Positions 1 to 10,373 of a DNA stretch of 41,446 nucleotides are shown here, in pieces (position 1 is the first letter of the stretch; each line of letters starts with the position of its first letter). The position numbers and the translations under genes were made by a program. The DNA is from Azolla pinnata. Lineage: Eukaryota > Streptophyta > Polypodiopsida > Salviniales > Salviniaceae. Under the pieces are notes generated by a model, which worked only from the letters and a program-made list of their open reading frames with translations, had not been told where the DNA came from and ran no database searches. The DNA is taken from contig JBBBWG010018556.1 in NCBI GenBank assembly GCA_037176905.1, forward strand, positions 37,685 through 79,130, in the 5' to 3' direction.

Positions 1-2934
1 TGCAGAATTGGAATTGGAAGAAGAATGACGATGGTGGAGAAGTAGACGCAGCAGCGGCAGAATCAGCTTCTTCTTCTTCTTCTTCTTCTGCTTCTTCTTC
101 TTCTGCTTCTTCTTCTTCTGCTTCCTCCTCCTCCTCTTCGCCCAAGGATATGGCAAACGACAAGCTCAGTCTCCATCTCGATACCTCCTACTACATCGAA
201 GAACCGAGAAGGAAGCAGTTGCTGCTCACCAACACAAGCTCCACGACCAGCATCTCTGCTGTGGCTAGAGACGGTGCGGAAGAGGAGGAGGAGGAGGAGG
301 ATGATGGCGATGGCGATGGAGATGATGATGTATGGGAGCTGGAGGCGAGAATTCTGAGCGAGGAATGCAAACTGATGAGGGTGGAGAAGGAGCTGGCGCT
401 GCTGAGGCGGAGGAGCGGGCTCCCGTGTCGGGAACCGGGCGATGGCTTCTGGCCCGTGCAGGTGGAGGAGGTCTGTTTCTTTCTTAGGGTTTTCGTCTGT
501 GTCGTTTGAGCCTCTGCTGAAGCGCTTAGGGTTTTCGTCTGCTCCCTTTGCGCCGTCTGCTTCTGTGTCTTCAGCTCGGCGAAGATCCTGAGCCCTACGA
601 CGAAGGCGTGGAGTTCATCCGGAGGGAGTACAGGTCCATGCTCAGCGGCCCCGACACCTTTGTCTCCTCCGCACGCGACAGCGTAAGAACAGCAGAACAA
701 AACCCTAAAACCCTAAAACCCTAAAACCCTAAACCAGAAATCCATCAGGCGCTTCAAACCCTAAAAACCAGCACTGTGTTCTTTCCTTTTCCTCCTCTTT
801 CTGATCTCGTGTTTCTGAGTCCAAGCTCTTCCTTCTCCTGCTTGCTGAGAATCCTGTTCAGCCATTGTCGCTGGCGGGGGAGGTTTCATGCCGGGAGGCC
901 ATCCGGCAGATGGTGGAGCTGATGCAGGCGGAGGCGGAGCAATGGAGCCAGGTGCAGAGCGTGCTGCGGAGCGTGGAGGAGGAGATGGAGAGCTTGCAGG
1001 AAGCGCGGAGGGCGTGGGAGGGGAGGGCGGTGAGGGCCGAAGCGCGGGTCGCATCGCTCAAGGACACGGTAAGGAATGAGAGCAATGTTTTGGGGTTTAG
1101 GGTTTAGGATCGATCATTCCATGGCAGCAAAAAGGAGCTGTTCAGGGAAGAATCGATCGATCCATGGCAGCAAAAAAGGAGCTGTTCAGGGAAGAATCGA
1201 TCGATCGATCCATGGCAGCAAAAAGGAGCTGCTCAGGGAAGAATCGATCGATCGATCGATCCATGGCAGCAAAAAGGAGCTGTTCAGGGAAGAATCGACC
1301 GATCGATCGATCCATGGCAGCAAAAAAGGAGCTGTTCAGGGAAGAATCGATCGGTCGATCCATGCCAGCAAAAAAGGAGCTGTTCAGGGAAGAATCGATC
1401 GGTCGATCCATGGCAGCCAAAAAGGAGCTGTTCAGGGAAGAATCGATGGATCGATCCACGGCAGCAAAAAAGGAGCTGTTCAGGGAAGAATCGATCGATC
1501 GATCCATGGCAGAATGATTCCATGGAAGAATCGATTGGTGGAAGAATGAACCATCTATGGAAGAATCGATCCACGGAAGAATTGATTCACGGAAAGGATT
1601 TTGATGCGAAGCTATTGAGACGAAAGATGTGCTAGGGTTTTGGATTGAGGGATTTTTTGTTCTCCTTCTTCTTTTTCCTGGAGAAGGTGCACGAGTGGAG
1701 GTGCCGGGCTCGGGACGCGGAGGAGCGCGTTTCGGCGCTGGAGATGGAGCGGGGGGCGATGAAGCGGAAGCTGCGCCTCGTGAAGCATCGGCGCGATTCG
1801 GAGAGGGCGGGCTGGGGCTGGCTCGAGTTCGTGGAGGATCGGATGAGGCCTGCGCCGCGATACCGTCGCGATCATCCCAGCACCGCGATCGCAGCAGCCA
1901 TGGCTTCTTCTTCTTCTTCGTCCCCTTCCTCCTCCTCTTCTTCTTCTCCAGCTCCGCGGCCGATGCCGCGAGCCCTGCTGCTGCTCGAATCGGCCCCGGA
2001 GAAGAAGGAGAATCTGAAGCCGATGACCACGACAAAGAAGACGACGGCGACGGCGACGGCGACGAAGAAGGCGGTGATCGTGCAGGAGGCGGCGGCGGTG
2101 GATGAGAAGCCGAGGCCCGCGAGCGTGGGGTCGCGGGAGGACTACGCGCTGTGCGAGTCGATCGCGCACAGCCGCAACGGGAGCACGCGCAGCAGCTTCG
2201 AGCTCGGGCTTTCGGCGCAGCAGCAGCTGCAGCAGAAGCGGCGCAGCAGCAGCAGCAGCGGTGGCGGCGGAAGCAGCTTCCGGCAGCTGCAGCAGCAGCA
2301 GCAGAAGGTGGCTATGGCGAAGAGATCCTTCGAGCTCTCGCCCTTGAGCACAAGCACCACCAGCACCAGCACCAGCACGAGCGCGAGCCGGCGGAGGCGG
2401 CAGCATTACGAGCAGCATCAGCAGCAGCAGCATCTGGATTTGTGCAGCCGATCGAACGACGTGAACCCGCTGCCCAAGGTGCAGCTGATGCGGCTGGAGA
2501 CGATCGAGCCTGTGCTGCGCTTCCACACCGGCGGCGACGGCGACGGTAACAGCGACGGCGACAAGAAGACGACGGCGGAGAAGAAGAAGGAGACGACGAC
2601 GAAGAAGAAGAAGAAGCATTTGGCCGTGGGCGGGGCCGAGAACGTGGGGCTGGGATCGTCGGGCGCGCATGCGGCGGACGACGCCCGCCGGGTCGTCGTC
2701 GCCGGCCCGGCGGCGACGAAGGCAGAGGGCCTGCCGCCGCTGGGCGCCGGCCAATCGAAGCCCGCCACCTGGCGGCCGAAGCCGTCCCGCGCCCCGTTCG
2801 GCGAGATCGTCAACCGCCAGCACCACGACCACCTTCGTCATCATCATCATCATCATCATCATGACCACGATCACGATCACGATCTTCATCATCGTCATCA
2901 TCATCATCACGCGCCCAAGATGCGCTCCTTCTGA
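1..2934 (+). CDS. Coiled-coil protein of unknown function, 5'-partial, four exons
   Basis: Proposed exons are about 1-470 (frame open to the left edge), 575-682, 862-1068 and 1687-2934 (TGA); all joins are phase 0 with GT-AG borders. The first ATG inside the window is at 150, but the same frame reads upstream through a Ser/Ala run into NWNWKKNDDGGE, so the true start probably lies outside. Exon 1 could also end at 461 (CAG|GTGGAG). Charged heptad-like segments, EAEQWSQVQSVLRSVEEEM then VHEWRCRARDAEERVSALE across the last junction, predict a coiled coil. This reminds me of an uncharacterised land-plant family with an EQWSQMQ...LQ...VxEWR pattern; that is from memory and not verified, but its spacing favours the acceptor at 1687. 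The last exon is low-complexity: Ser, Gln, Thr and Lys runs and a His/Asp tract from CAT repeats, ending MRSF. An intracellular cytoskeletal or scaffold role is only a guess. Confidence 0.6.
66..137 (+). repeat. (TTC/TCT)n microsatellite, probably coding for Ser/Ala
   Basis: An imperfect TCT array interrupted by GCT. It is in frame with the downstream exon and would read as runs of Ser broken by Ala, followed by Pro-Lys-Asp-Met. If the true start is at 150 it is 5' UTR instead. Confidence 0.7.
701..735 (+). repeat. Short telomere-like tract, CCCTAAAA type, in intron 2
   Basis: Four consecutive CCCTAAA(A) units just downstream of the GTAAGA donor at 683, with a further ACCCTAAAAACC at about 759-770. 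The unit length drifts between 7 and 8. The tract is intronic in the coiled-coil gene. Confidence 0.8.
1119..1503 (+). repeat. Tandem array of 8 units, mostly 48 bp, in intron 3
   Basis: Units begin CCATGGCAGC, continue with an A run, GGAGCTGTTCAGGGAAG, and end in AATCGATCGATCGAT. Successive lengths are 43, 48, 51, 51, 48, 48, 48 and 48 bp, the differences lying in the A run and the number of ATCG steps. A ninth, decayed copy starts at 1504 and trails into GGAAGAATCGAT fragments to about 1590. The array stays open in several frames on both strands because its unit is usually a multiple of three. I treat it as intronic because the coiled-coil reading frame joins cleanly across it. Confidence 0.93.
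2839..2909 (+). repeat. (CAT)n/(CACGAT)n coding microsatellite
   Basis: CAT repeats followed by alternating GACCAC/GATCAC steps encode a His run and then Asp-His dipeptides near the C-terminus of the coiled-coil protein. Confidence 0.85.
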
Positions 2935-4087
2935 TCGCCGGATCCCAAACAGAAAACCTGCCGTTTTACAAAAAAACGCCTCCGAACGATGTGGAATGAT
3001 CCTGTGGGAATGCGTGTGAATCTGTCTACAGCGAATTTGCAGTTGCTAGCGCATATGCATTCCTGATTAGTGCTGGGGTTTTTGTATTAATAATGAATGA
3101 AAGAAAGAAGGCAATTCCATCCATCCATGTGCAAGGAGGACTTTTGTGTTTTTGTTTCTTTTGCTCGAACATATTTTTCCTCTCCACAGAGATTTCTGAA
3201 ACGTAACAAGGTCAACTCTGCCGCTGCAAAGGGGAGGGGTGGTAACAGGGTTCGAATCCTGTTCAAACCCTCTTCACCCTTGAAAACCCCAAGACTGACG
3301 ACTACTCGGAGCTCTGTCCCATTTGCTATCGAATTGAATCATCGGCATCGGTGACCCCTCGGAGGGCGAAGAAAGATTGAATGGTCTGAAGCAAACATGA
3401 TGATGATACGACAGATTCGGGATCGTGCACAAACGAATGAATGGGTGCTGCACCTTATGTGTCCATATATCTGATCCCGGATAGAGAAGCTTCTTCATCG
3501 TTTGCGTTTCGATGCCAGGCAAAGCGTGTGATTGGGTTGACAAGCCGATCGACCGATCGATGGATCGTCTTTGGATGATGATGATGATGATGATTGATCA
3601 AGTTGATCTGTCTTTCCTGGGCTCATTTCAATGGTCTCCAAGTTGATGCAATTTGGGATTGGTTGGATAGACAGATGGATGGGCTCATTTACTCATTCAT
3701 TCATTCATGGTGCACTCAACAAAAGAGTGCATCTTGTAGTTGTTTTAAGTAGGAGGGCCATTGAATGAACAAAGTTAAGTAACTAACTAATTAAGAAGGG
3801 GAGGATAGCAAGTCAAGTCAGATTAGATCCCAACACTTGGATAGATTGATTGATACTGATTAGTCTTAATGAGTCAAGTAACAAAAGACCCATCACATGT
3901 ATGGTAAAAAAAAAAACAAACCCCATGCATCATGTGTGTGATGTACTGACATGGTAAAATGCAGACAAATCACATACATACATGCGTGCATTGTGGCATT
4001 GCCTAGAAACTAGAACCTAGGGCAAACAAATTGACACCCCAAACAAAGAGGAGAAATCTTCCTCTTCCTCTTCTTCTTCTTCTTCTT

Positions 4088-4118
<31 letters not shown>

Positions 4119-4440
4119 AGATTTGCTGCATTTGTTCTTCTCCTCCATTTCAAAAGCCAAATCATGGCTTTTGAGGCTTTCTAGAGCAAGGCATTAAATG
4201 TACATGGTTCCCAAGAAGGTGCTGCTGCATGCAATGTGTGCTACATGGACTTTGGAGACCAATGCCTCCACACGTGTGTGTATGGATGTGTGTGTGTGTG
4301 TGTGTGTGTTTATGTGTTTAACATGAATCATCATGATACATGGATGGGGAAGGGATTCAAGGGTGTCTGTGATCTATCTTGATTTGAGCTCAATGCTCAC
4401 CATCATCATCAGCCATCCCCCCATCTATCAATCCATCTGT
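2935..4440. other. Spacer: 3' UTR then microsatellite-rich intergenic DNA
   Basis: The first ~170 bases are the likely 3' UTR, with AATAATGAATGAA near 3088-3101 as a plausible polyadenylation region. Beyond it I see no gene. It holds a GGTTCGAATCC box at 3249-3259 (see rejected items), GAT and CATT repeats, a long (TTC)n at 4069-4118 and (TG)n around 4276-4308. Confidence 0.6.
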
Positions 4441-4442
4441 CT

Positions 4443-4622
4443 GACCTTCGAAGACGATAATCAGATCTATCTATCTATCTATCTGATCGTCGAAGACGTT
4501 AATCAGATCTATCTATCTATCTACCTATCTATCTATCTATCTGACCTTCGAAGACGTTAATCAGATCGATCTATCTATCTGACGTTCGAAGACGATAATC
4601 AGATCTATCTATCTGTCTGTCT
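4443..4622 (+). repeat. Compound array: TTCGAAGACG core plus (ATCT)n, 4 units
   Basis: A core of about 24 bp (GACCTTCGAAGACGATAATC followed by AGAT) starts at about 4443, 4484, 4543 and 4581. Between cores lie (ATCT)n stretches of different length, so spacings are 41, 59 and 38. The core is conserved apart from a few substitutions, while the tetranucleotide part expands and contracts. Confidence 0.85.
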
Positions 4623-7600
4623 AATTGGACCTTATTTTGGCTCCCTTTCTATCACATCACGTTCGCCATCTCAATTTTGGACCAATGGATGGCGAAGTGA
4701 ATCCATTGTCTACGTTCGCCATCTCAATGTCTGAAGGCAGTAGGCCATACATACATACATACATACATGCATGCATACACACATACACACATACAAACAT
4801 ATAGTCAGGCAGATAGACAAACAAACAGACAGACAAAGAGGCAAGAAATGCAATTCAACCTCACATGAATCTCCATTGGATTTGTGGCCGATTATAGAGA
4901 ATGCATCTATATGACGGAGTTTCGCGCATCGAACGATCGTTCCGGAACTTGCGTCAACGCAAGGTCGTGCAAATAGCATGAGATCCTAGGAAGCTACGAA
5001 AGTGGATTCGAGCTTGCAAAGCTCGGTCGCGAAGAAGGGTAGTTTGGTGCCATTTCATTGTCCTCGTATTTTGTCGCACAGCTTTTGCTTCCACCCACTT
5101 TGTACAATAATCGGTATTAATCATGATGGATTTGTTGCCAGTCTGATGTTCAAGTGGTTTGAACGGATGGGCGAAAACATAAGTTATATACTTACTACTG
5201 TTGAAGTGGAATCATCATCATCACCACCACCATCATCATGGCCAGCGTCACCGCCATCATCATCATGCCATGATGTATCCAGCATGCACTCGGCCGAGAA
5301 GCATGTCGATGCTTTACATATGTCATGGGGCCATTATGTCCGATTAGCGACAAGAATAATGAAACGCTTCCACAGAGTGTGATTGTTAAAATCTAGTCTG
5401 ACCAAAAATGACAAGTGAATCGGAAAGCGGGGACAAATGTGGCGATGCCCCCGAAAAAATCCTTTGATAGTCCCAGGACAAATAAAAGCTCCTGTTTTGT
5501 TTGCTCCATCCTGGACACACATCAAACAATACTCTCTTTTTTTGGTAGGGAAGCTTTCGTTGCACTGAGGTTTCGCGCTTCCGAGTCCGATTCTCGATCC
5601 CGATTGTGGATCCATTCCACCTCGCATGTTCCCAGATATGCTCGATCGATCGATTGCAGTCGTCGGCGCCAAAATCTAGCTGGCCCCATAACGGGAAACG
5701 ACACCGTTTTGTCCGCGTTTATACATACAAGAGAAGGAGGAGAGAAGGAGGAGGAGAGATGTCGTGACATGATCCCGTGTCTGATAAGCAATCGACAGGG
5801 AGAGAAGCGTGTATGTCCAAAACTCAGATATATATGTATGTATGTATGTATGCATATACAGATGTGTATCGACGAATGCATGATGGATATGCTTGCCTTG
5901 GTGTATCTTCGTGTACCACATTAATTTGAATGGTCTATGTTTTATTCCCCAGCGAGTTGTCGCGACAAGCAGATCGTGAAGCCAATGATCGCAGAGCCAC
6001 TCGTGACATTAACGACTGATTTGATGCTCCCCATGCGATGGGAAGCATGCTTGTCTGCATCAACGCATCATGCGCAATCTGCATAGATATGTATATATGC
6101 ACACATGTTATCTCCAGTGTTAGCTGGCTCGATACCTTAATCTGTGGCTTGCAGTCGTGCTACGTTCTGGTGCTTTCATCGTGAATTTCTCGGTCGGCTG
6201 GGCCCATTTTGGAGGAACCTTCCTGGTTCCCCAGTCAGCTCAGCTCGACTTTGAAATCTGACTGATATTGGACTGTCGGATACTCTCTCTTTTTTTTCTC
6301 TCCTTTTCGGAAGAAAAATCGTTCCATTAAACATCAAAACTATTGTAGGCGTTCAGGTCGGTGTTACAGTAGATGGATAGATTGCAAGAATATCTGACCA
6401 AAATCTTTTTGTTTCATTTACAAGGCAATTCCGGACATATCGACAACTTTAGATATTTCTGTCATTTCGAGCTATTCTGTGCAATGAGAAGGTGAAAACT
6501 AACAAAGTATCGTGCTTGGATAAATCCATTTTGGAGAAGCATGATCCATACTATAAAAAAGACCATTTCTTCCACAAACAATGAAATGCTATTCTTCTCT
6601 ATATTGCAATCGAGGAGTTTTCACGACTCAAGTCATATTGACCTTTTAATGTTGGTACAATTTCTTTCCGAATTCCAGTTACTGACCCCTCTTATCAGAG
6701 GAGTATGAAGCTTATCAGAGGAGTCTTATGACATCTTGCTTTCTAAATAAACCACATAGTAGTAAGTAGTACACAGAAGTTCCCATAGATGTACGAAATT
6801 AGTGTTATAGCCTCGAAATGCTTAAGAAACAATAGGTAAAATGCGAACTTGGGCAAGAGATAGTTAAATAAAATTATTATAATCTATCGTTTCATAAATA
6901 AAAACTTATTTGGACATTACCATTAAGAATCGCCCCTGAGAAAAACACCTAGTTTTTGAGTGAAGTGTAGAATTCAGATAAGACAGTCGCAAACCTATTA
7001 AGGCTCTAAATACATCCCAAGTATTTGTATTTTTCCGCCTTGGCAATGGAGTTTTATTGTAAAATCCAGGGCTCAAGAAATCAAAATTACATGTAATGTG
7101 CCTAGATAAGATCTAGGCACTCTTGCTCTGTGCAACTTGTTGAATTTCTCCGAGACTTTTTGCACGGGAATATTGAACATTGCCCTTATTGGCAAACCTT
7201 GGATGGAAACAAGGCTTGCGGTCTGATCTTAAAAGAGTAACAAAAACCACAAATTTACAAAATCAACCACTTGTCACAACCCAAGGTTAAGACTTAATAG
7301 AGATCACATAATAGTAGCTACTTTACATATCAATCTGACCAAGAACAATATATTTTAATTTCAATAAATGACCAATGCATTGCGCTTCCCACTGCCAACA
7401 TCTCAAGACAACGAAAAAACAAGAAGGAAATTTTTTGAAATGCTCACAGGTGTTCAAGACCAAGGAAATCAATCATCTTGAGTCAACATTGAGCGCTCTT
7501 AATATTAGAATGAGGTCATACCTAACATCGTTTGTGCAACTTATAATGGCACAAACAATTGGCTATTTGGATTGAATATATGCATCTCTTTAGCAACAAA

Positions 7601-8880
7601 TCTTAGTCAACCAACTAATTATAGTTAGCCAAGGCTTGACTTGTAAGGCATTGCCCTCAAGTAACATCATGGAATCAATCTCAATAATATCTTCTCACTT
7701 GTCACAAAGCTTATGTAACTACTATCTCAACTTTTCGCTAGACCTCATTCTGAAAGAAGCTAAAAATTGGATAAGCACGATTTCGAGTTATAAACACTCA
7801 TCAAACTGTCAATATTGGGGATTCTGAACACCTCCAAACAGACATGCAAATTATTTTTGCATAGGTGACCATCTAATTGAGGACATTTACATGAAGCAAC
7901 TCGAAAGCCTCATCTTGATCGTATCGTATGACACCTGAAAGAAAACAATTTACAAGCTTTCTTTCTTTCATCATCTCGGCACAAAGTTCCCTTTTAGTTG
8001 TGTCAAAACTGTGATTAACAAACACAAGAAACTCCTAATCCTAGTATGAGCATCGAACAACTCCAACATCTGAGAAAATTAACCTATCGAGCCTGTAATT
8101 GCACTTCTTTCTTTTATAAAGCCTTGGCGAATCTCGTGCATTGCTCCGTTTATATGTAGAAAACTCACTAACCACAACAAAGAGCATGGACTTTCTTTCC
8201 ATAAGGTCTAAAATAAGCAAGCAAAGGATTTGGCAATGGTTGAAGCTGGAACCAGGAGGCAGATTTGTTCCTCTTTTTTTTTTTTTTAATGAATTCGCTA
8301 TCGACTGGTTAAAGCTTTCACTTTAAACAGTCTCAAATATTTGTTCTGAGAGTTTTTAAGCAAAAATGTGTCGCGGGTTTTGACCTTGCATTCGAGTTTT
8401 CCGCTAGGCTAAAATTCGGCGAACATGATTCCAGCTACAGAGAGATCTTGTGCTTACCAAAAGAAGTAAAATGCTTAATGGGTTGTGTAGTATGCATGCA
8501 ACTTTGGCTTTAAAAATATGGGTATTGCCACATAACCCAAAGCAGCAGCAAGTTTCTCGACATAGAAACCGTCGAAGCGATGCAACGAACAACGCCACGC
8601 AGCACTAAACTAGTAATTGCATCCTTAAAAGCTTGCAAAAAGAAGGATTGAGCCCCTAATCAAGTGTTGCAAAAGCTGGGTTTAGGGTCTTATCGGCGCA
8701 AGGGGGGAAGTTGATGCAGACTCACAATCTAACATACCTTTTCATGAACCTTGCTTTCTTTTATGAGCATGAGCCTTGATTATAAGAGGAGGTTTTTCAG
8801 AAGGATAAGCCTTTTGTTTTGGGACACTAGATCTGTGCAATTGTGCCCTCCTGTTCCCCCCCAGTAAAATCGTAAAAACT
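4623..8880. other. Intergenic DNA, AT-rich, no gene recognised
   Basis: Only short open frames occur and none shows a recognisable domain. Contents include (CATA)n at 4747-4800, GTAT repeats at 5833-5855, a direct repeat CTTATCAGAGGAGT near 6688 and 6710, and a near-perfect hairpin at 7098-7120. Composition becomes AT-rich after about 6300, as expected for old, decayed intergenic sequence. Confidence 0.5.
7098..7120. repeat. Perfect 10-bp inverted repeat with 3-base loop
   Basis: GTGCCTAGAT, then AAG, then ATCTAGGCAC: the arms are exact reverse complements. No gene nearby explains it. The same half-site, GTGCCTAG, forms a second palindrome at 24652-24667. Confidence 0.85.
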
Positions 8881-9932
8881 ATTGTAGTAGCTTAAATTCG
8901 GCTATGGAGCCGATCGACGGAAGATCTGCATTCCATGCGAGCTGGAAACAGTTGTGGCGTCGACCGAAACTGCGAATGAAGCACTCGGTGCGTGGCGCCA
9001 ACATATAAGGTCGATTAATCCAGACTGCAGAATCTGGACGATAATCGATCAAGAGGCAGGGGTTAAGCAGGGTGAATTGATCAGTCGGGGCCTGCGATCT
9101 GAAAGAGGCCTGAAACAAGGTGTGCGATCGATCGATCGTCCAATTTGTTTTTCCCCCACCCCCTCTCGATGGGCATGTGAACGCCTGCTACGGCAACAAT
9201 ATCTGCGGAGGTCCAATCATTTCGCGATAATAATCTGCTCTTTCGAGAGTGCCAACTTTGGAGGGCCAGAAGTTTGCCACAGAGCTCGGCAAACCTGTTT
9301 GTGGGGTTGGGTACAGAAACAGAGAGCTCTGTCTGTCTCTCTCTCTCTCTCAGTCTCTCTGTGTCTTTGTTTGTGTGGTGTGTGTGTTCAGATCGATCGC
9401 TCTGCCACAGACAGACTCCCACCAGGATAAGGAGCCACTTGCAAAGCGCCAGAAAAAAAAAACCCAGAAGAAAAAAGAAAAGAAGGAAACAAAAGGATCG
9501 AGAGGATAACGAAGCAGAGGACGGGAAATGCGAAATGGAGGAAATGCTGGAGCCCGTGGGAAATCGACCGAAAAAAATGGCAGAATGAACAGAATTCCCC
9601 CCGGGGGGGGGGGTTGGGGGAGGAAAAAGAGAGAGGAATGCTTAATCGCTCAATCATCGCTCTGGGCCCGATTAGCATCCATCCGATCGAAGATTAAACG
9701 ATCAGGAAAGGGGCTAAATAGCCAGCTCTCTCAGCTGAATATAACTAGCACGAGGAGTCTGTCCGCCGGGGGGAAAGCAGCGAGAGCAATAACAAGAAAA
9801 GGAAACAGAAGATCGGCGGGCTCGCGATCGTTAATCGATATATACTCCCAAGTCACACTAATCAGGGTGGATTAAGGAACAAGTGGATTAATTAAGCATC
9901 AACAGGGGGATTAATTAGAGCAAGGGCAAGAA
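8881..9932. other. Upstream flank of the glycine decarboxylase gene
   Basis: No coding region is supported. The stretch holds GATCGATCGATC near 9126-9138, CT and GT microsatellites at 9330-9390, an A/AAG-rich purine tract at 9455-9500 and a G run at 9602-9613. Confidence 0.5.
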
Positions 9933-10373
9933 ATATATACATATATATATGGTTTTTGTTTTTTTTGTTTTGTTTTGAGAAATGAGAACTAGAAATAGAA
10001 AATAAAAGAAATGGGCAGTTTAAATGAGGACCATGAAGTGTAAACAGAACAAACAAATGCCCACCAGCCACTCACTCACTCACAGAGAGAAAGAAACAGA
10101 TGAACAGAAAAACCAGAGGCTCAGCTTCAGCTTCTTCTTAGAGCTCTTCATACATAGCTTTGGATTGCCCTGATTCCTGCACTGAAGGGGAGCAGGGGAA
10201 GGCCTCCATCTCCTCCCTTCTCTGCAGCTTTAGGGTTTCCTGGCCCTCTCTCTGCCTGCTCCTCTTTCTCCCTTGGAGCTGGTTCCTTTGGTTTTAGGGG
10301 TTTTCCCTTGCAGCAATTTGCCCACTTAGGGTTTGCTTAGGGTTTGCTTGCCCTGCTCCATCTCTCCCCAGCC
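9933..10373 (+). promoter_or_regulatory. Probable core promoter and leader of GLDP
   Basis: A TATA-like run (ATATATACATATATATAT) lies at 9933-9950. It is followed by a leader that becomes strongly pyrimidine-rich after about 10200, with four AGGGTTT or AGGGGTTT telo-box-like motifs (near 10232, 10296, 10328 and 10339). Telo-boxes and CT-rich leaders are common in highly expressed plant housekeeping genes. The transcription start is not visible and could be elsewhere. Confidence 0.45.

Noticed and set aside
1142-2035. 297-codon minus-strand open frame across the 48-bp array
   Set aside because: Openness comes from repeat units that are multiples of three plus GC-rich exon sequence; no recognisable protein.
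3235-3290. tRNA-like B box GGTTCGAATCC at 3249-3259
   Set aside because: The T-arm-like stem has an eight-base loop, and no acceptor, D-arm or anticodon stem pairs at the right distance. It may be a scrap of a tRNA-derived SINE but nothing supports more.
5415-5924. Overlapping open frames of 110-170 codons on both strands
   Set aside because: No recognisable domain, mixed composition and no plausible splice partners; treated as chance.
6300-8880. Possible old retroelement in the AT-rich spacer
   Set aside because: I could find no recognisable polymerase or integrase motif and no long terminal repeat pair, so no element is called.
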